DNA of 7,337 nucleotides from Pseudomonadota bacterium (lineage in GTDB: Bacteria; Desulfobacterota; Syntrophia; Syntrophales; JADFWA01), in contig JAUWQS010000074.1 in the NCBI GenBank assembly GCA_030610915.1, positions 1 to 7,337 on the forward strand. The letters run 5' to 3'. The position numbers and the translations under genes were made by a program. Below are positions 1 to 6,401 of this stretch, piece by piece. The notes beneath the pieces were generated by a model. It was given only the letters and a program-made list of their open reading frames with translations. It was not told where the DNA came from and made no database searches. Position 1 is the stretch's first letter. Each line of letters opens with the position of its first letter.

Positions 1-4
1 TTTT

Positions 5-162
5 AACTACTCAGGTGTTTAGACTGAAGGCTGAAGGCTGTTAGGAAAAACGGGAATACTGCACACTTTGAAGTCATGTTTAATGCAAAAATTTGTTGCT
101 TCTCCGCCAAAGTGCGGCAATTGTGTTTTTCGGGTACCTTCAGCCTGACTACGTGAGTAGTT
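5..162. repeat. 158-bp foldback / MITE-like element with AACTACTCA ends
   Basis: The ends are a perfect 9-bp inverted repeat: AACTACTCA at 5-13 and TGAGTAGTT at 154-162. Further complementary blocks nest inside: CTGAAGG (24-30, repeated 31-37) with CCTTCAG (137-143), and CACTTTG (64-70) with CAAAGTG (108-114). Poly-A/poly-T blocks at about 43-50 and 124-131 also match in inverted order, so most of the element is one long imperfect palindrome. No coding potential is seen. It stands 1 base from the DUF4125 stop codon. The same end motif recurs at 849, 1135, 6712, 6782, 6854 and 6890. Confidence 0.7.
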
Positions 163-163
163 T

Positions 164-751
164 TCACGCCTGCTCCGCTCTTTTCTTAGCCGTTATTTCA
201 GCGTCTTCTAAGGAATCATATCCAAGTTGCTCCACCATATATCGAGAGGTATCCATTGCCCTGTTATTCCCCGTTTCCCATTTCTCCTTGACATCTTTGT
301 TAAGGAGGGAAAGGGTTCGATCCGAGTATGTTTCAAGTTCCCCTCTCAGGTATGTCTCAAATGAAGTAACAGAGGGTGTGTCCTGAGAGCTTGAAGCGGG
401 GCGGGCTCCTCCCATGGCATTCGGGTATTTCTCTAATATCTCCTTATTCCAGGCACACTCAATCTCCACTATCTTATCGATCAAAGAATTTTCCTTAAGC
501 CTGGGAATGAGGTTATCCATCCTGGCATATTTATCGGTCATAAAGTTACGCCCCTTTTTTTCCGCCTCTTTCAGGTCATCGAGATAACTCCTGATGGCCT
601 CCTCGGACCACACCATGAATTGCGAGCTCCTCATTATCCTGAAGCTCTCCGGATCCTCCTGGCAGGCTGCCCTTTGCTTGACAGGCACTGTCAGAAACAT
701 CTTTAGTTCTCTTACCAAAATTTCATCTATCAAATCGTGCTTTTGAGACAT
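164..751 (-). CDS. DUF4125-family protein
   Basis: A 195-aa soluble, highly charged and probably mostly helical protein that I recognise as DUF4125; no function is known to me. Landmarks: QRAACQEDPESFRIMRSSQF (residues 26-45), LTD/MTDKYARM (about 71-78), a central IVEIECAWNKEILEKYPNAMGGARP stretch, then TSFETYLRGELETYS (about 129-143), and a C-terminal YMVEQLGYDSLEDAE. The length is about that of the family, so the gene looks complete. The start is an ATG with AAGGAGG at 759-765, spaced 7 bases. As I remember, DUF4125 is often encoded beside or fused to DUF4037; here they are separated by the SDR gene and repeats. The stop codon lies 1 base from the end of the foldback element at 5-162. A cysteine and acidic residues are conserved by memory only, so a catalytic role is not claimed. 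Confidence 0.85.
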   Translation of the reverse strand: MSQKHDLIDEILVRELKMFLTVPVKQRAACQEDPESFRIMRSSQFMVWSEEAIRSYLDDLKEAEKKGRNFMTDKYARMDNLIPRLKENSLIDKIVEIECAWNKEILEKYPNAMGGARPASSSQDTPSVTSFETYLRGELETYSDRTLSLLNKDVKEKWETGNNRAMDTSRYMVEQLGYDSLEDAEITAKKRAEQA

Positions 752-758
752 CTTTCAA

Positions 759-765
759 CCTCCTT
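759..765 (-). promoter_or_regulatory. Shine-Dalgarno of the DUF4125 gene
   Basis: The minus strand reads AAGGAGG, a near-consensus ribosome binding site 7 bases before the ATG at 749-751. It is the strongest ribosome binding site in the window and fixes the start. No convincing promoter is visible in the 435-base gap upstream, which is dominated by repeats. Confidence 0.85.
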
Positions 766-776
766 CTTTGAAATAT

Positions 777-814
777 GGTTTCGGGTTTAGAGTTTCGAGT
801 TTTGGGTTTCGGGT
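777..814 (+). repeat. Degenerate heptamer array (GTTTCGGG type), left arm
   Basis: Units of about 7 bp, variants of TTTCGGG, TTTCGAG, TTTTGGG and TTTAGAG, run for about 38 bases with strong G-over-C bias on the plus strand. Positions 777-794 pair in inverted order with 1155-1172 at 17 of 18 bases, so this is one arm of a foldback whose centre now holds the composite element at 846-1146. The same unit forms the gatC/gatA foldback at 6335-6398. Confidence 0.75.
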
Positions 815-912
815 CTTCAAACTCGCTGAAATTGCTTTCTTTTTTGGCAACTATTCAGCCACCGATCTACGCGGATCATCGCTGATCTTTTCCCTTTTAT
901 TGTAGCTATACT

Positions 913-1071
913 GTAATCGGCCAAAATTTGAGATTTTTCCGTCGTAATTTGTAATCGTGTAGAGTATACATGAACCCCGTGTAGCGGAGACCTTTAGGTC
1001 TCCATTCTTTTAATGGAAGGCTAAAGCCTTCCGCTACATATAGCGTAAGCTATGGCCGTGTAGAGTATACT
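913..1071. mobile_element. Nested insertion inside composite element copy 1
   Basis: Copy 2 at 6710-6848 lacks this segment and reads straight through, so this looks like an insertion. TATACT flanks it at 907-912 and recurs as its last six bases at 1066-1071, which could be a 6-bp target duplication. Inside, the 14-bp sequence CGTGTAGAGTATAC is perfectly repeated at 956-969 and 1057-1070, bracketing the REP-like doublet at 981-1037. An ATAGC/GCTAT hairpin with a GTAA loop lies at 1040-1053. The exact borders are ambiguous because of these repeats, and the insertion may have happened in two steps. Confidence 0.5.
981..1037. repeat. REP/BIME-like hairpin doublet (GTAGCGGA type)
   Basis: The outer arms GTAGCGGA (981-988) and TCCGCTAC (1030-1037) are perfectly complementary. 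Inside are two strong hairpins, GGAGACCT/AGGTCTCC (986-1003, TT loop) and GGAAGGCT/AGCCTTCC (1015-1032, AA loop), joined by CCATT/AATGG (1002-1016). Read from each end inward, each half begins with GTAG and then a hairpin: GTAGCGGAGACC and, on the other strand, GTAGCGGAAGGC. A GTAG foot before a hairpin is the known hallmark of REP sequences mobilised by REP-associated tyrosine transposases, and two inverted REPs make a BIME. Confidence 0.7.
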
Positions 1072-1154
1072 CACATAGTCACGTGATTTCTTTGTATTTA
1101 ACCTTTTCTGCGTTCATCTGTGTGAATCTGCGGCTGAGTAGTTACTCTTTTTTT

Positions 1155-1172
1155 AACTCGAAACCCGAAACC
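1155..1172 (-). repeat. Degenerate heptamer array (GTTTCGGG type), right arm
   Basis: The minus strand reads GGTTTCGGGTTTCGAGTT, complementary to 777-794 with one mismatch. It begins 14 bases past the SDR stop codon. With the left arm it brackets the composite element, which suggests that element entered the loop of an older foldback similar to the one at 6335-6398. Confidence 0.7.
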
Positions 1173-1186
1173 GTGTCTGATACGAA

Positions 1187-2104
1187 TTAACCCCCTGATT
1201 CGACGTAAAATTGATAGGTCTTTCTCATCCCCTCAACAAAGGGGGTATATTTGATACTCAGAACTTGTCGTATAAGGGCGCCGGAGTAGATCAGGTGATT
1301 ATCCAAGGGAAAAGGCAGAGGAATTTTCCTCTCGTCAATAGCTTTCACACTCATGTTTCTTACCCTGATTTTCTTTTCCATAATCTCGCCAAGGACTTCA
1401 ACAAGCCTGCGGTAGGACACCAGATCGGGGGCCGCCAGATTAAAAGCCCGATCAAAGACCTTTTCATTGCCGATACAGGCAATAATGATCCTCGCCACAT
1501 CCCAGACCGACACAAAGGTGAAGAGGGGCAGCGGGTTGTCGGGCAACGCTACTGTTTTGTTTTGATGGATCAAATCGAAGAAATAGCTCTCCCTGGGAGC
1601 ATAATTATACTTACCATAGATGATAGCGGGACGCAAAGAGGTGTAATGGATATTCGTCCCGACACAAAGTTCCATCAGTCTTATCTCAGAGCGCCACTTG
1701 TTAAGGGCATAATCTGAATATGGACCTAACTCCGGCTGGGTTTCGGCAAGCTTCGGAGCATCCTCCATGACCGGAATTGTCAGTGTCTCTTTGTATACTG
1801 AGGAGGTGCTGATATAGATGTATTGTCCAACATCATGCCTTGAGAGAGCAGAAAGCATCCCTTCAATGTCGTTCGGATAATATGCGCAAAAATCAACCAC
1901 CGCATCCCATTTTTCGGGTGGGATATTCTCTTGCAATTGTGCCGCGTTATTCCTGTCACAAATAATTTCCGTTACCCCCTCCATATTGAGGGGGCGAGAG
2001 CCTCTGTTAATCACATAAATGCGATAATCGGATTCCTTTGACAGTTCTTCAACAAAGACCCTGCCTACAAAATAACTTCCGCCAATTACGAGAACATTTT
2101 TCAT
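1187..2104 (-). CDS. NAD(P)-dependent epimerase/dehydratase-like protein (extended SDR)
   Basis: A 305-aa Rossmann-fold oxidoreductase of the short-chain dehydrogenase/reductase superfamily. Seen here: the dinucleotide motif GGSYFVG at residues 8-14, an Arg at the end of strand 2 (VINRG) that may favour NADP, the catalytic-type Ser in YISTSSVY (about residue 101), the active-site pair YALNK (Y132, K136), and the extended-SDR segment LRPAIIYGKYN (157-167). This resembles sugar-nucleotide epimerases and the GGTxFxG subgroup related to CSP41-like proteins; the substrate cannot be read from the sequence. The start at 2104 is fixed by an in-frame stop at 2123-2125 and by the Rossmann motif, yet no Shine-Dalgarno is visible: an octamer array lies 6 bases upstream instead. 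It separates the DUF4037 and DUF4125 genes, all in one direction. Confidence 0.88.
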   Translation of the reverse strand: MKNVLVIGGSYFVGRVFVEELSKESDYRIYVINRGSRPLNMEGVTEIICDRNNAAQLQENIPPEKWDAVVDFCAYYPNDIEGMLSALSRHDVGQYIYISTSSVYKETLTIPVMEDAPKLAETQPELGPYSDYALNKWRSEIRLMELCVGTNIHYTSLRPAIIYGKYNYAPRESYFFDLIHQNKTVALPDNPLPLFTFVSVWDVARIIIACIGNEKVFDRAFNLAAPDLVSYRRLVEVLGEIMEKKIRVRNMSVKAIDERKIPLPFPLDNHLIYSGALIRQVLSIKYTPFVEGMRKTYQFYVESGG

Positions 2105-2110
2105 ATAACG

Positions 2111-2145
2111 AGGTTCAAAGGTTCAGAGGTTCAAGGGTTCAAGGG
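2111..2145 (+). repeat. Octamer tandem array (AGGTTCAA type)
   Basis: Four 8-bp units follow one another: AGGTTCAA (2111-2118), AGGTTCAG (2119-2126), AGGTTCAA (2127-2134) and GGGTTCAA (2135-2142), then GGG. It lies 6 bases upstream of the SDR start codon, where a ribosome binding site would be expected. The units resemble the heptamers of the foldbacks at 2363-2427 and 3369-3428. Confidence 0.8.
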
Positions 2146-2362
2146 AACGAGGATGAAATAACTTTCCCAAGTATGCATCACAGCTTCAGGTGATGAATTT
2201 TCTAACGCAAAATATTTTAAACTGGAACCGTAGGGGCAGGCCCCTGTGCCTGCCCGATTACAAATTGACCATACAATGCTGGGCAACCACAGGGGGTTGC
2301 TCCTACAAGTATCAAAATTTTTTATATTTATGCTTGGGGAAATTAGTTCGTCCCCGTTCTAA
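2146..2362. other. Gene-free stretch between the SDR and DUF4037 genes
   Basis: Apart from the REP-like doublet at 2230-2306, the stretch holds only minor structure: CATCAC/GTGATG (2176-2195, 8-base loop) and GGGGA/TCCCC (2336-2355, 10-base loop). It is AT-rich around 2196-2225 and 2311-2335. I see no credible gene, RNA gene or promoter. Confidence 0.5.
2230..2306. repeat. REP/BIME-like hairpin doublet (GTAGGGGCA type)
   Basis: The first half (2230-2256) has GTAG then the hairpin GGGCAGGC/GCCTGCCC (2234-2241, 2248-2255; loop CCCTGT). The second half (2280-2306), on the opposite strand, has GTAG at 2303-2306, then the hairpin formed by 2281-2288 and 2295-2302 (7 of 8 pairs). Both halves share GTAGGRGCA, a CCCCTGT core and a TGCCC end. 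The outer ends GTAGGGGCA and TGCTCCTAC pair at 8 of 9 bases. The architecture matches 981-1037, but the sequence differs, so this is a second REP type. Confidence 0.7.
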
Positions 2363-2427
2363 AGGTTCACGGTTCAGGGGTTCAAAGGTTTTAACCTCTG
2401 AACCGTGAACCCCTGAACCGTGAACCT
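2363..2427. repeat. Perfect 22-bp inverted repeat of GGTTCA units
   Basis: Positions 2363-2384 and 2406-2427 are perfectly complementary over 22 bases; the 21-base middle contains a further small hairpin, AGGTT/AACCT (2386-2397). The arms consist of 7-8 bp GGTTCA-led units (GGTTCAC, GGTTCAGG, GGTTCAA). In the transcript of DUF4037 the stem would form 4 bases after the stop codon. There is no U-run after it, so a classical intrinsic terminator is unlikely; blocking of 3' exonucleases is possible. Confidence 0.85.
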
Positions 2428-2431
2428 GCTT

Positions 2432-3358
2432 TTAGCCCACCCATACATTTCTCTCCCTGAGGCTTTCGTCTTCTATTTTGGCCTGAATAAGAGGGCCATG
2501 ATCGAGGAGAAACCCGCTTGCGCCATCGCTCAGATTCTGGTTTTTAAACTCCTGTATGAGCAGGGCGCAAATTTCTTCAATCAATTGACTCTTTTTTTCA
2601 TAATCATGAGATGTAACGAAATCGTTTATTATGGTGTAACATGTCTCTCCCAGAATCGGAAGCCCCTTGAGTGCGCGATGCATCCACTTGTAGTAAGGGG
2701 TATATCTCTTGTTTAGCAGAAAGATTAAGGAGATTACATCGGCGCAGAATTTGGTTTCCGAATATTGCGCAGCAAGAAATTCTCCTCTTTTAAAGGAGCG
2801 TCCGAAATTGTACTGTCCTGACTGGGCGATAGTCATACAACGGGAGGCTATCTTTTTTAACCTTACATCCTCGGGATAGAATTCTAACAATCTTTCCCGC
2901 CATCTGCTGAATTCTCCAGGTGCATCATAGAAGACTCTGCCGTTTGTGGCCGTCGCCAATGAACTTTCCGGAATAAAGAGCCATTCCTCAAGATCATCAG
3001 GGATGTGGTCTATTCCGGTGAAATTCAGATAAAACTGAGAAATCTCAAAGACACCTGTTCTACCCTGTCCCCATGCACTGACCTGTCTTGGACCATGCCC
3101 CCGAAATGTCTGAGGAAGTCTTGCAATCTCTTCTTGCAGTTCGGAGGAAATTTTTTCGAAGTCTTCACGCATCAGCCAGACACAGAAACCCGGCCCCCAG
3201 TCATGATCTCGTGAAATTTTGTCGTCAAAACCAAAACATTCAGAGCCATCACCTACGAGCCCGGCGCTTATACGACCGGCAAAAGGGCTGAACTTGTCCT
3301 GAATAAGGGGCAATCCATAGGCCTTGAAGTATTTTTCTGAAAGATCAAGTCCCTTCAT
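2432..3358 (-). CDS. DUF4037-family protein with nucleotidyltransferase-like motif
   Basis: I recognise this 308-aa protein as DUF4037 from its overall pattern; its function is not established to my knowledge. The N-terminal part has GLVGDGSE (residues 34-40) followed by RDHDWG (50-55). The G38-S39 ... D51-x-D53 spacing fits the hG[GS]x(9-13)Dh[DE] signature of the nucleotidyltransferase (Pol beta-like) fold; Glu105 in VFEISQF could be the third carboxylate. The second half is helical and contains LLNKRYTPYYKWMHRAL (214-230), as in the helical domains that follow such NTase domains. That reading is inference. No signal peptide or membrane segment is evident, so it should be cytoplasmic. The start has GGAG at 3363-3366, 4 bases upstream. 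It lies 70 bases after gatB, across a foldback, and 4 bases after its stop a perfect 22-bp inverted repeat begins. Confidence 0.8.
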   Translation of the reverse strand: MKGLDLSEKYFKAYGLPLIQDKFSPFAGRISAGLVGDGSECFGFDDKISRDHDWGPGFCVWLMREDFEKISSELQEEIARLPQTFRGHGPRQVSAWGQGRTGVFEISQFYLNFTGIDHIPDDLEEWLFIPESSLATATNGRVFYDAPGEFSRWRERLLEFYPEDVRLKKIASRCMTIAQSGQYNFGRSFKRGEFLAAQYSETKFCADVISLIFLLNKRYTPYYKWMHRALKGLPILGETCYTIINDFVTSHDYEKKSQLIEEICALLIQEFKNQNLSDGASGFLLDHGPLIQAKIEDESLRERNVWVG

Positions 3359-3368
3359 AAAGCTCCAT

Positions 3369-3428
3369 GTTCACGGTTCACTGTTCATGGTTCACGGTTG
3401 TCAGCTTTTAACCGTTGAACCGTGAACC
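3369..3428. repeat. Heptamer foldback between gatB and DUF4037
   Basis: Four 7-bp units, GTTCACG, GTTCACT, GTTCATG and GTTCACG (3369-3396), are followed by an inverted copy ending GAACCGTGAACC. The core arms GGTTCACGGTT (3389-3399) and AACCGTGAACC (3418-3428) pair perfectly over 11 bp around an 18-base loop. It abuts the gatB stop codon directly. No U-run follows on the transcribed strand, so read-through into DUF4037 is plausible. Confidence 0.8.
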
Positions 3429-4859
3429 TCACTCCGCAAGCATCTCTATAAGGATTTTATTGACAAGCTTTGGATTGGCCTTTCCCCTGGTCGCCTTCAT
3501 AACCTGGCCCATAAAATGGCCAAACAGCTTTTCCTTTCCGCTTCTGTACTGCTCTACTTTCTCGGGATCGGCCTCAAGCGCTTCATTTATGACCTTCTTT
3601 AATATATCAACATCGGTTATCTGCAACAACCCTTTTTCTTCTATTATTTCTTTCGGAGGCCTCTCGGACTTCCACATCTCTTCAAAAACTTCCTTGGCTA
3701 TCTTTCCGCTTATCGTTCCATCCTCTATCAGATTGATCATCTCAGCAAGCGCAATCGAACGAACAGGACAGGCTTTAATACCCCGCTTCTCCTCGTTCAA
3801 ATATCTCAAAATATCACCCATAACCCAGTTGCTTGTTAGCTTCGGCTTTCCGCAAAGTCTGACAGTCTCTTCATAATAATCTGCCAGGTCACGGCTCGCC
3901 GTCAGGACACCTGCGTCATACTCAGGAATGGCATATTCCAGGATAAATCGCTCCCTCTTCTCAAGGGGAAGTTCAGGAAGTGTCTTTCTCACCTCTTCTA
4001 TCCACTCATCGCCGATTATTAGCGGGACAAGATCCGGATCGGGAAAGTACCGATAGTCATGCGCCTCTTCTTTTCCCCTCATGGAACGTGTAACACCCTT
4101 TGAATCATCCCAGAGTCTGGTTTCCTGCACCACCTGCCCGCCGCCTTCCAGGACATATTGCTGTCTCTTTATCTCGTGTTCGAGCGCACGCTGGACATTT
4201 CTGAATGAGTTCATATTCTTCAGCTCTGCCCTTGTTCCGAGCTCATCTTCTCCTCTTGGCCTTATGGAGATATTGGCATCACAACGGAAACTCCCTTCCT
4301 CCATATTGCCGTCACATATCTCAAGATAGACCAGTATCTCATGGAGCCTGCGCAGATAGGCTACCGCCTCTTCAGAACTTCTGATATCCGGTTCGCCGAC
4401 AATCTCTATCAGGGGAACGCCTGCTCTGTTGAGATCCACATAACTTACAGGATTGTATTCGTCATGAACGAGCTTCCCCGCATCTTCCTCCATATGAATT
4501 CTTGTAATTCCTATCCGTTTCTTCCCGCCATTTATCTCAACTTCAACATACCCATGCTCCGCAAGTGGACAGGCATACTGGGATATCTGGTAACCCTTTG
4601 GAAGGTCGGGATAAAAATAGTTTTTCCTGGCAAAACTGTTCTCCCTGTTGATACGGCAGTGGGTCGCAAGGGCCATCTTTATTGTATACTCCACCACTTT
4701 CCTGTTCATAACGGGCAGCACACCCGGCATGCCGAGACATATCGGACAGGTATGACTGTTGGGAACCGCCCCGAATTTCGTTGAACAGCCGCAAAATATC
4801 TTCGTTTCGGTCAGGAGCTGGGCATGAACCTCGAGCCCTATTACAGCTTCATATTCCAT
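3429..4859 (-). CDS. gatB: Glutamyl/aspartyl-tRNA amidotransferase subunit B (GatB)
   Basis: GatB is the kinase/transamidase subunit: it uses ATP to activate the glutamate (or aspartate) on mischarged tRNA and amidates it with ammonia from GatA. The 476 aa are full length. Seen here: the opening [13 protein letters not shown]; a Zn-type cysteine set C23-x-C25 and C38-x-x-C41 (FCGCS, CPICLG); [10 protein letters not shown] and [19 protein letters not shown] of the catalytic cradle; [19 protein letters not shown]; and the helical tRNA-binding YqeY-like tail ending [20 protein letters not shown]. The start is the ATG 1 base after the gatA stop. AGGAGA lies within gatA at 4873-4878, 13 bases upstream, which is rather far and suggests translational coupling. 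The stop codon directly abuts the foldback at 3369-3428 with no spacer. Confidence 0.98.
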   Translation of the reverse strand: MEYEAVIGLEVHAQLLTETKIFCGCSTKFGAVPNSHTCPICLGMPGVLPVMNRKVVEYTIKMALATHCRINRENSFARKNYFYPDLPKGYQISQYACPLAEHGYVEVEINGGKKRIGITRIHMEEDAGKLVHDEYNPVSYVDLNRAGVPLIEIVGEPDIRSSEEAVAYLRRLHEILVYLEICDGNMEEGSFRCDANISIRPRGEDELGTRAELKNMNSFRNVQRALEHEIKRQQYVLEGGGQVVQETRLWDDSKGVTRSMRGKEEAHDYRYFPDPDLVPLIIGDEWIEEVRKTLPELPLEKRERFILEYAIPEYDAGVLTASRDLADYYEETVRLCGKPKLTSNWVMGDILRYLNEEKRGIKACPVRSIALAEMINLIEDGTISGKIAKEVFEEMWKSERPPKEIIEEKGLLQITDVDILKKVINEALEADPEKVEQYRSGKEKLFGHFMGQVMKATRGKANPKLVNKILIEMLAE

Positions 4860-4860
4860 T

Positions 4861-6318
4861 TTACAGATCGGATCTCCTATCTTTTATCTCTGAGTGTTTT
4901 TCATATGCGGAGGCTATTTGAATCAGTTTTCCCTCCTCAAAATGCCCGGCCAGAAACTGAAGCCCTATGGGAAGACCACCCTTCGTATAGCCACAGGGGA
5001 CAGATATCCCCGGTATGCCCGCAAGGTTGGCGGACAGGGTAAATATATCCGAAAGATACATCTGTAAAGGATCATCCATCTTTTCCCCGATCTTAAAGGC
5101 CGGGGTAGGCGCTGTGGGAGTGAGGATAACATCACACTTCTTGAATGCATCTTCAAAATCATTCTTGATCAATGTCCTTACCTGAGACGCCTTCTTGTAA
5201 TAGGCATCATAATAACCGGAAGAGAGGGCGTAAGTCCCTATCATTATTCTCCTCTTTACCTCTGCCCCGAAGCCCTCAGACCGGGAATGTTTGTACATCT
5301 CTAAGAGGTCATCTCCATTCGTGGATCGCAACCCATATCTGACTCCATCGTAGCGGGCAAGGTTTGAGCTGGCCTCGGCGGGCGCAATTATGTAATATAC
5401 GGCCACGCAGTAGTTCGTATATGGAAGAGAGACCTCTACGCATTTTGCCCCCAGACCCTCCAATGTCTCTATGGCTTTCTCAATTGCCTGCCCTACCTCG
5501 GGGTCGATCCCCTCAATAAAATACTCCTTTGGTATCCCAATCTTTCTGCCATTTAGATCCATTGAAAGATATTCCCTGTAATCGGGAACTTCAACCGGAA
5601 CCGAGGTGGAGTCCATAGGGTCATGTCCGGCGATAACATTCATCAATATGGCGCAGTCTCCAACATCCTTCGAAAAGGGGCCTATCTGGTCCAAGGATGA
5701 GGCAAAAGCTACCAGACCGAAACGGGAGACCCGCCCATAAGTAGGTTTCAACCCGACCACGCCGCACATGGCGGCGGGCTGCCTGATCGATCCCCCGGTA
5801 TCGGAACCGAGAGATGCGATACATTCATCGGCAGCCACTGCGGCGGCTGACCCGCCGCTCGACCCACCCGGTATCCTCTCGAGATCCCAGGGATTTCTCG
5901 TAATATTAAAGGAAGATGTCTCCGTTGATGAACCCATGGCAAATTCGTCCATATTGGTCTTGCCCACAAATATGGCGCCTGCCTCCCTCAATTTCTTCAC
6001 CACGGTAGAATCGTAGGGAGGAACATAGTTTCCAAGTATCCTGGAGCCGCATGTCGTCCTCACTCCCCTGGTGCATATAATGTCCTTCAGCGCGATCGGA
6101 ATGCCGGTCAGCGCCTTTATGTTACCCCTTTTTATCTCTTGGTCTGCCTTTTCCGCCTCTTCCAGCGCAGAATCACGAAGGAGTGTAATATAAGAATGCA
6201 CCCTGTTTTCAACCGCGTCTATCCGTCTGAAGACCGATTTGACTATATCGACAGAGGAGATATCCCCGCCCTTTATCATCTCCTGCAATTCATGAACGGT
6301 GAGCCGATTTAATTCCAT
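4861..6318 (-). CDS. gatA: Glutamyl/aspartyl-tRNA amidotransferase subunit A (GatA)
   Basis: This is the glutaminase subunit of GatCAB: it hydrolyses glutamine and feeds ammonia through a tunnel to GatB, which amidates Glu-tRNA(Gln) or Asp-tRNA(Asn). The 485-aa length is typical. It is an amidase-signature enzyme, and the Ser-cisSer-Lys triad is intact: Lys78 in GIPIALKD, Ser153 in PGGSSGGS, and nucleophile Ser177 in [12 protein letters not shown]. The spacing matches that of characterised GatA proteins. The C-terminal [16 protein letters not shown] segment is also typical. The start is an ATG with AGGTGA at 6323-6328, 4 bases upstream. That Shine-Dalgarno lies just beyond a heptamer foldback filling most of the 83-base gap from gatC. 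The stop codon is 1 base from the gatB ATG, so gatA and gatB are almost surely translated from one mRNA. Confidence 0.98.
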   Translation of the reverse strand: MELNRLTVHELQEMIKGGDISSVDIVKSVFRRIDAVENRVHSYITLLRDSALEEAEKADQEIKRGNIKALTGIPIALKDIICTRGVRTTCGSRILGNYVPPYDSTVVKKLREAGAIFVGKTNMDEFAMGSSTETSSFNITRNPWDLERIPGGSSGGSAAAVAADECIASLGSDTGGSIRQPAAMCGVVGLKPTYGRVSRFGLVAFASSLDQIGPFSKDVGDCAILMNVIAGHDPMDSTSVPVEVPDYREYLSMDLNGRKIGIPKEYFIEGIDPEVGQAIEKAIETLEGLGAKCVEVSLPYTNYCVAVYYIIAPAEASSNLARYDGVRYGLRSTNGDDLLEMYKHSRSEGFGAEVKRRIMIGTYALSSGYYDAYYKKASQVRTLIKNDFEDAFKKCDVILTPTAPTPAFKIGEKMDDPLQMYLSDIFTLSANLAGIPGISVPCGYTKGGLPIGLQFLAGHFEEGKLIQIASAYEKHSEIKDRRSDL

Positions 6319-6334
6319 ATAATCACCTGAGAGA

Positions 6335-6398
6335 GTTTCGAGTCTTGAGTCTTGAGTTTAAAGTTAAAACCCAAAACCCGAAACCCGAAACTCGAAAC
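6335..6398. repeat. Heptamer foldback between gatC and gatA
   Basis: The outer arms GTTTCGAG (6335-6342) and CTCGAAAC (6391-6398) are perfect. Pairing continues inward over about 25 positions with four mismatches and two G-U pairs, in 7-bp steps (GTCTTGA/GTCTTGA against ACCCGAA/ACCCGAA). It lies 3 bases past the gatC stop codon and ends just before the gatA Shine-Dalgarno at 6323-6328. The unit is the same as at 777-814 and 1155-1172. Confidence 0.8.
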
Positions 6399-6401
6399 CT
6401 T

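Larger units (their letters stand above)
846..1146. mobile_element. Composite MITE-like element, copy 1 (filled)
   Basis: The left end GGCAACTATTCAGCC and right end GGCTGAGTAGTTACTC are imperfect terminal inverted repeats. Next to the left end lie three GATC-ended 10-bp units (858-887); next to the right end lie three TCTG-containing 10-bp units (1106-1135). The arrangement matches 6710-6848 in reverse orientation: about 90% identity by eye over 1076-1145, and about 80% over 849-904. Copy 1 carries about 159 extra bases in the middle (913-1071). No open reading frame suggests a transposase, so it is non-autonomous. The element sits between heptamer arms at 777-814 and 1155-1172. Confidence 0.65.

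Noticed and set aside
93..386. 97-aa plus-strand open frame overlapping DUF4125
   Set aside because: Most of it is antisense to the recognised DUF4125 coding region, and its beginning is repeat sequence.
777..814. G-quadruplex or telomere-like array
   Set aside because: Only three GGG runs are present, with one gap of about 18 bases, so a stable quadruplex is unlikely; the resemblance to telomeric heptamers is superficial.
981..1037. Cloverleaf-like fold that could be a tRNA
   Set aside because: It has an outer stem and three hairpins, but the loops are 2-5 bases, there is no TTCRANY T-loop, no anticodon loop of 7 and no usable D-loop. REP doublet explains it better.
1211..1717. 168-aa plus-strand open frame opposite the SDR gene
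   Set aside because: The minus strand carries complete SDR motifs in this region; the plus-strand frame shows none and is a shadow.
2111..2145. Possible CRISPR array
   Set aside because: Units of 8 bp follow without spacers, and there are no cas genes; it is a short tandem repeat.
2190..2408. 72-aa plus-strand open frame between the SDR and DUF4037 genes
   Set aside because: It runs through the REP doublet and the inverted repeat, has no ribosome binding site, and the protein is low in plausible structure.
2363..2427. Intrinsic transcription terminator after DUF4037
   Set aside because: The stem is long and perfect but not GC-rich at its base, and no U-run follows on the transcribed strand. 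Kept only as an inverted repeat.
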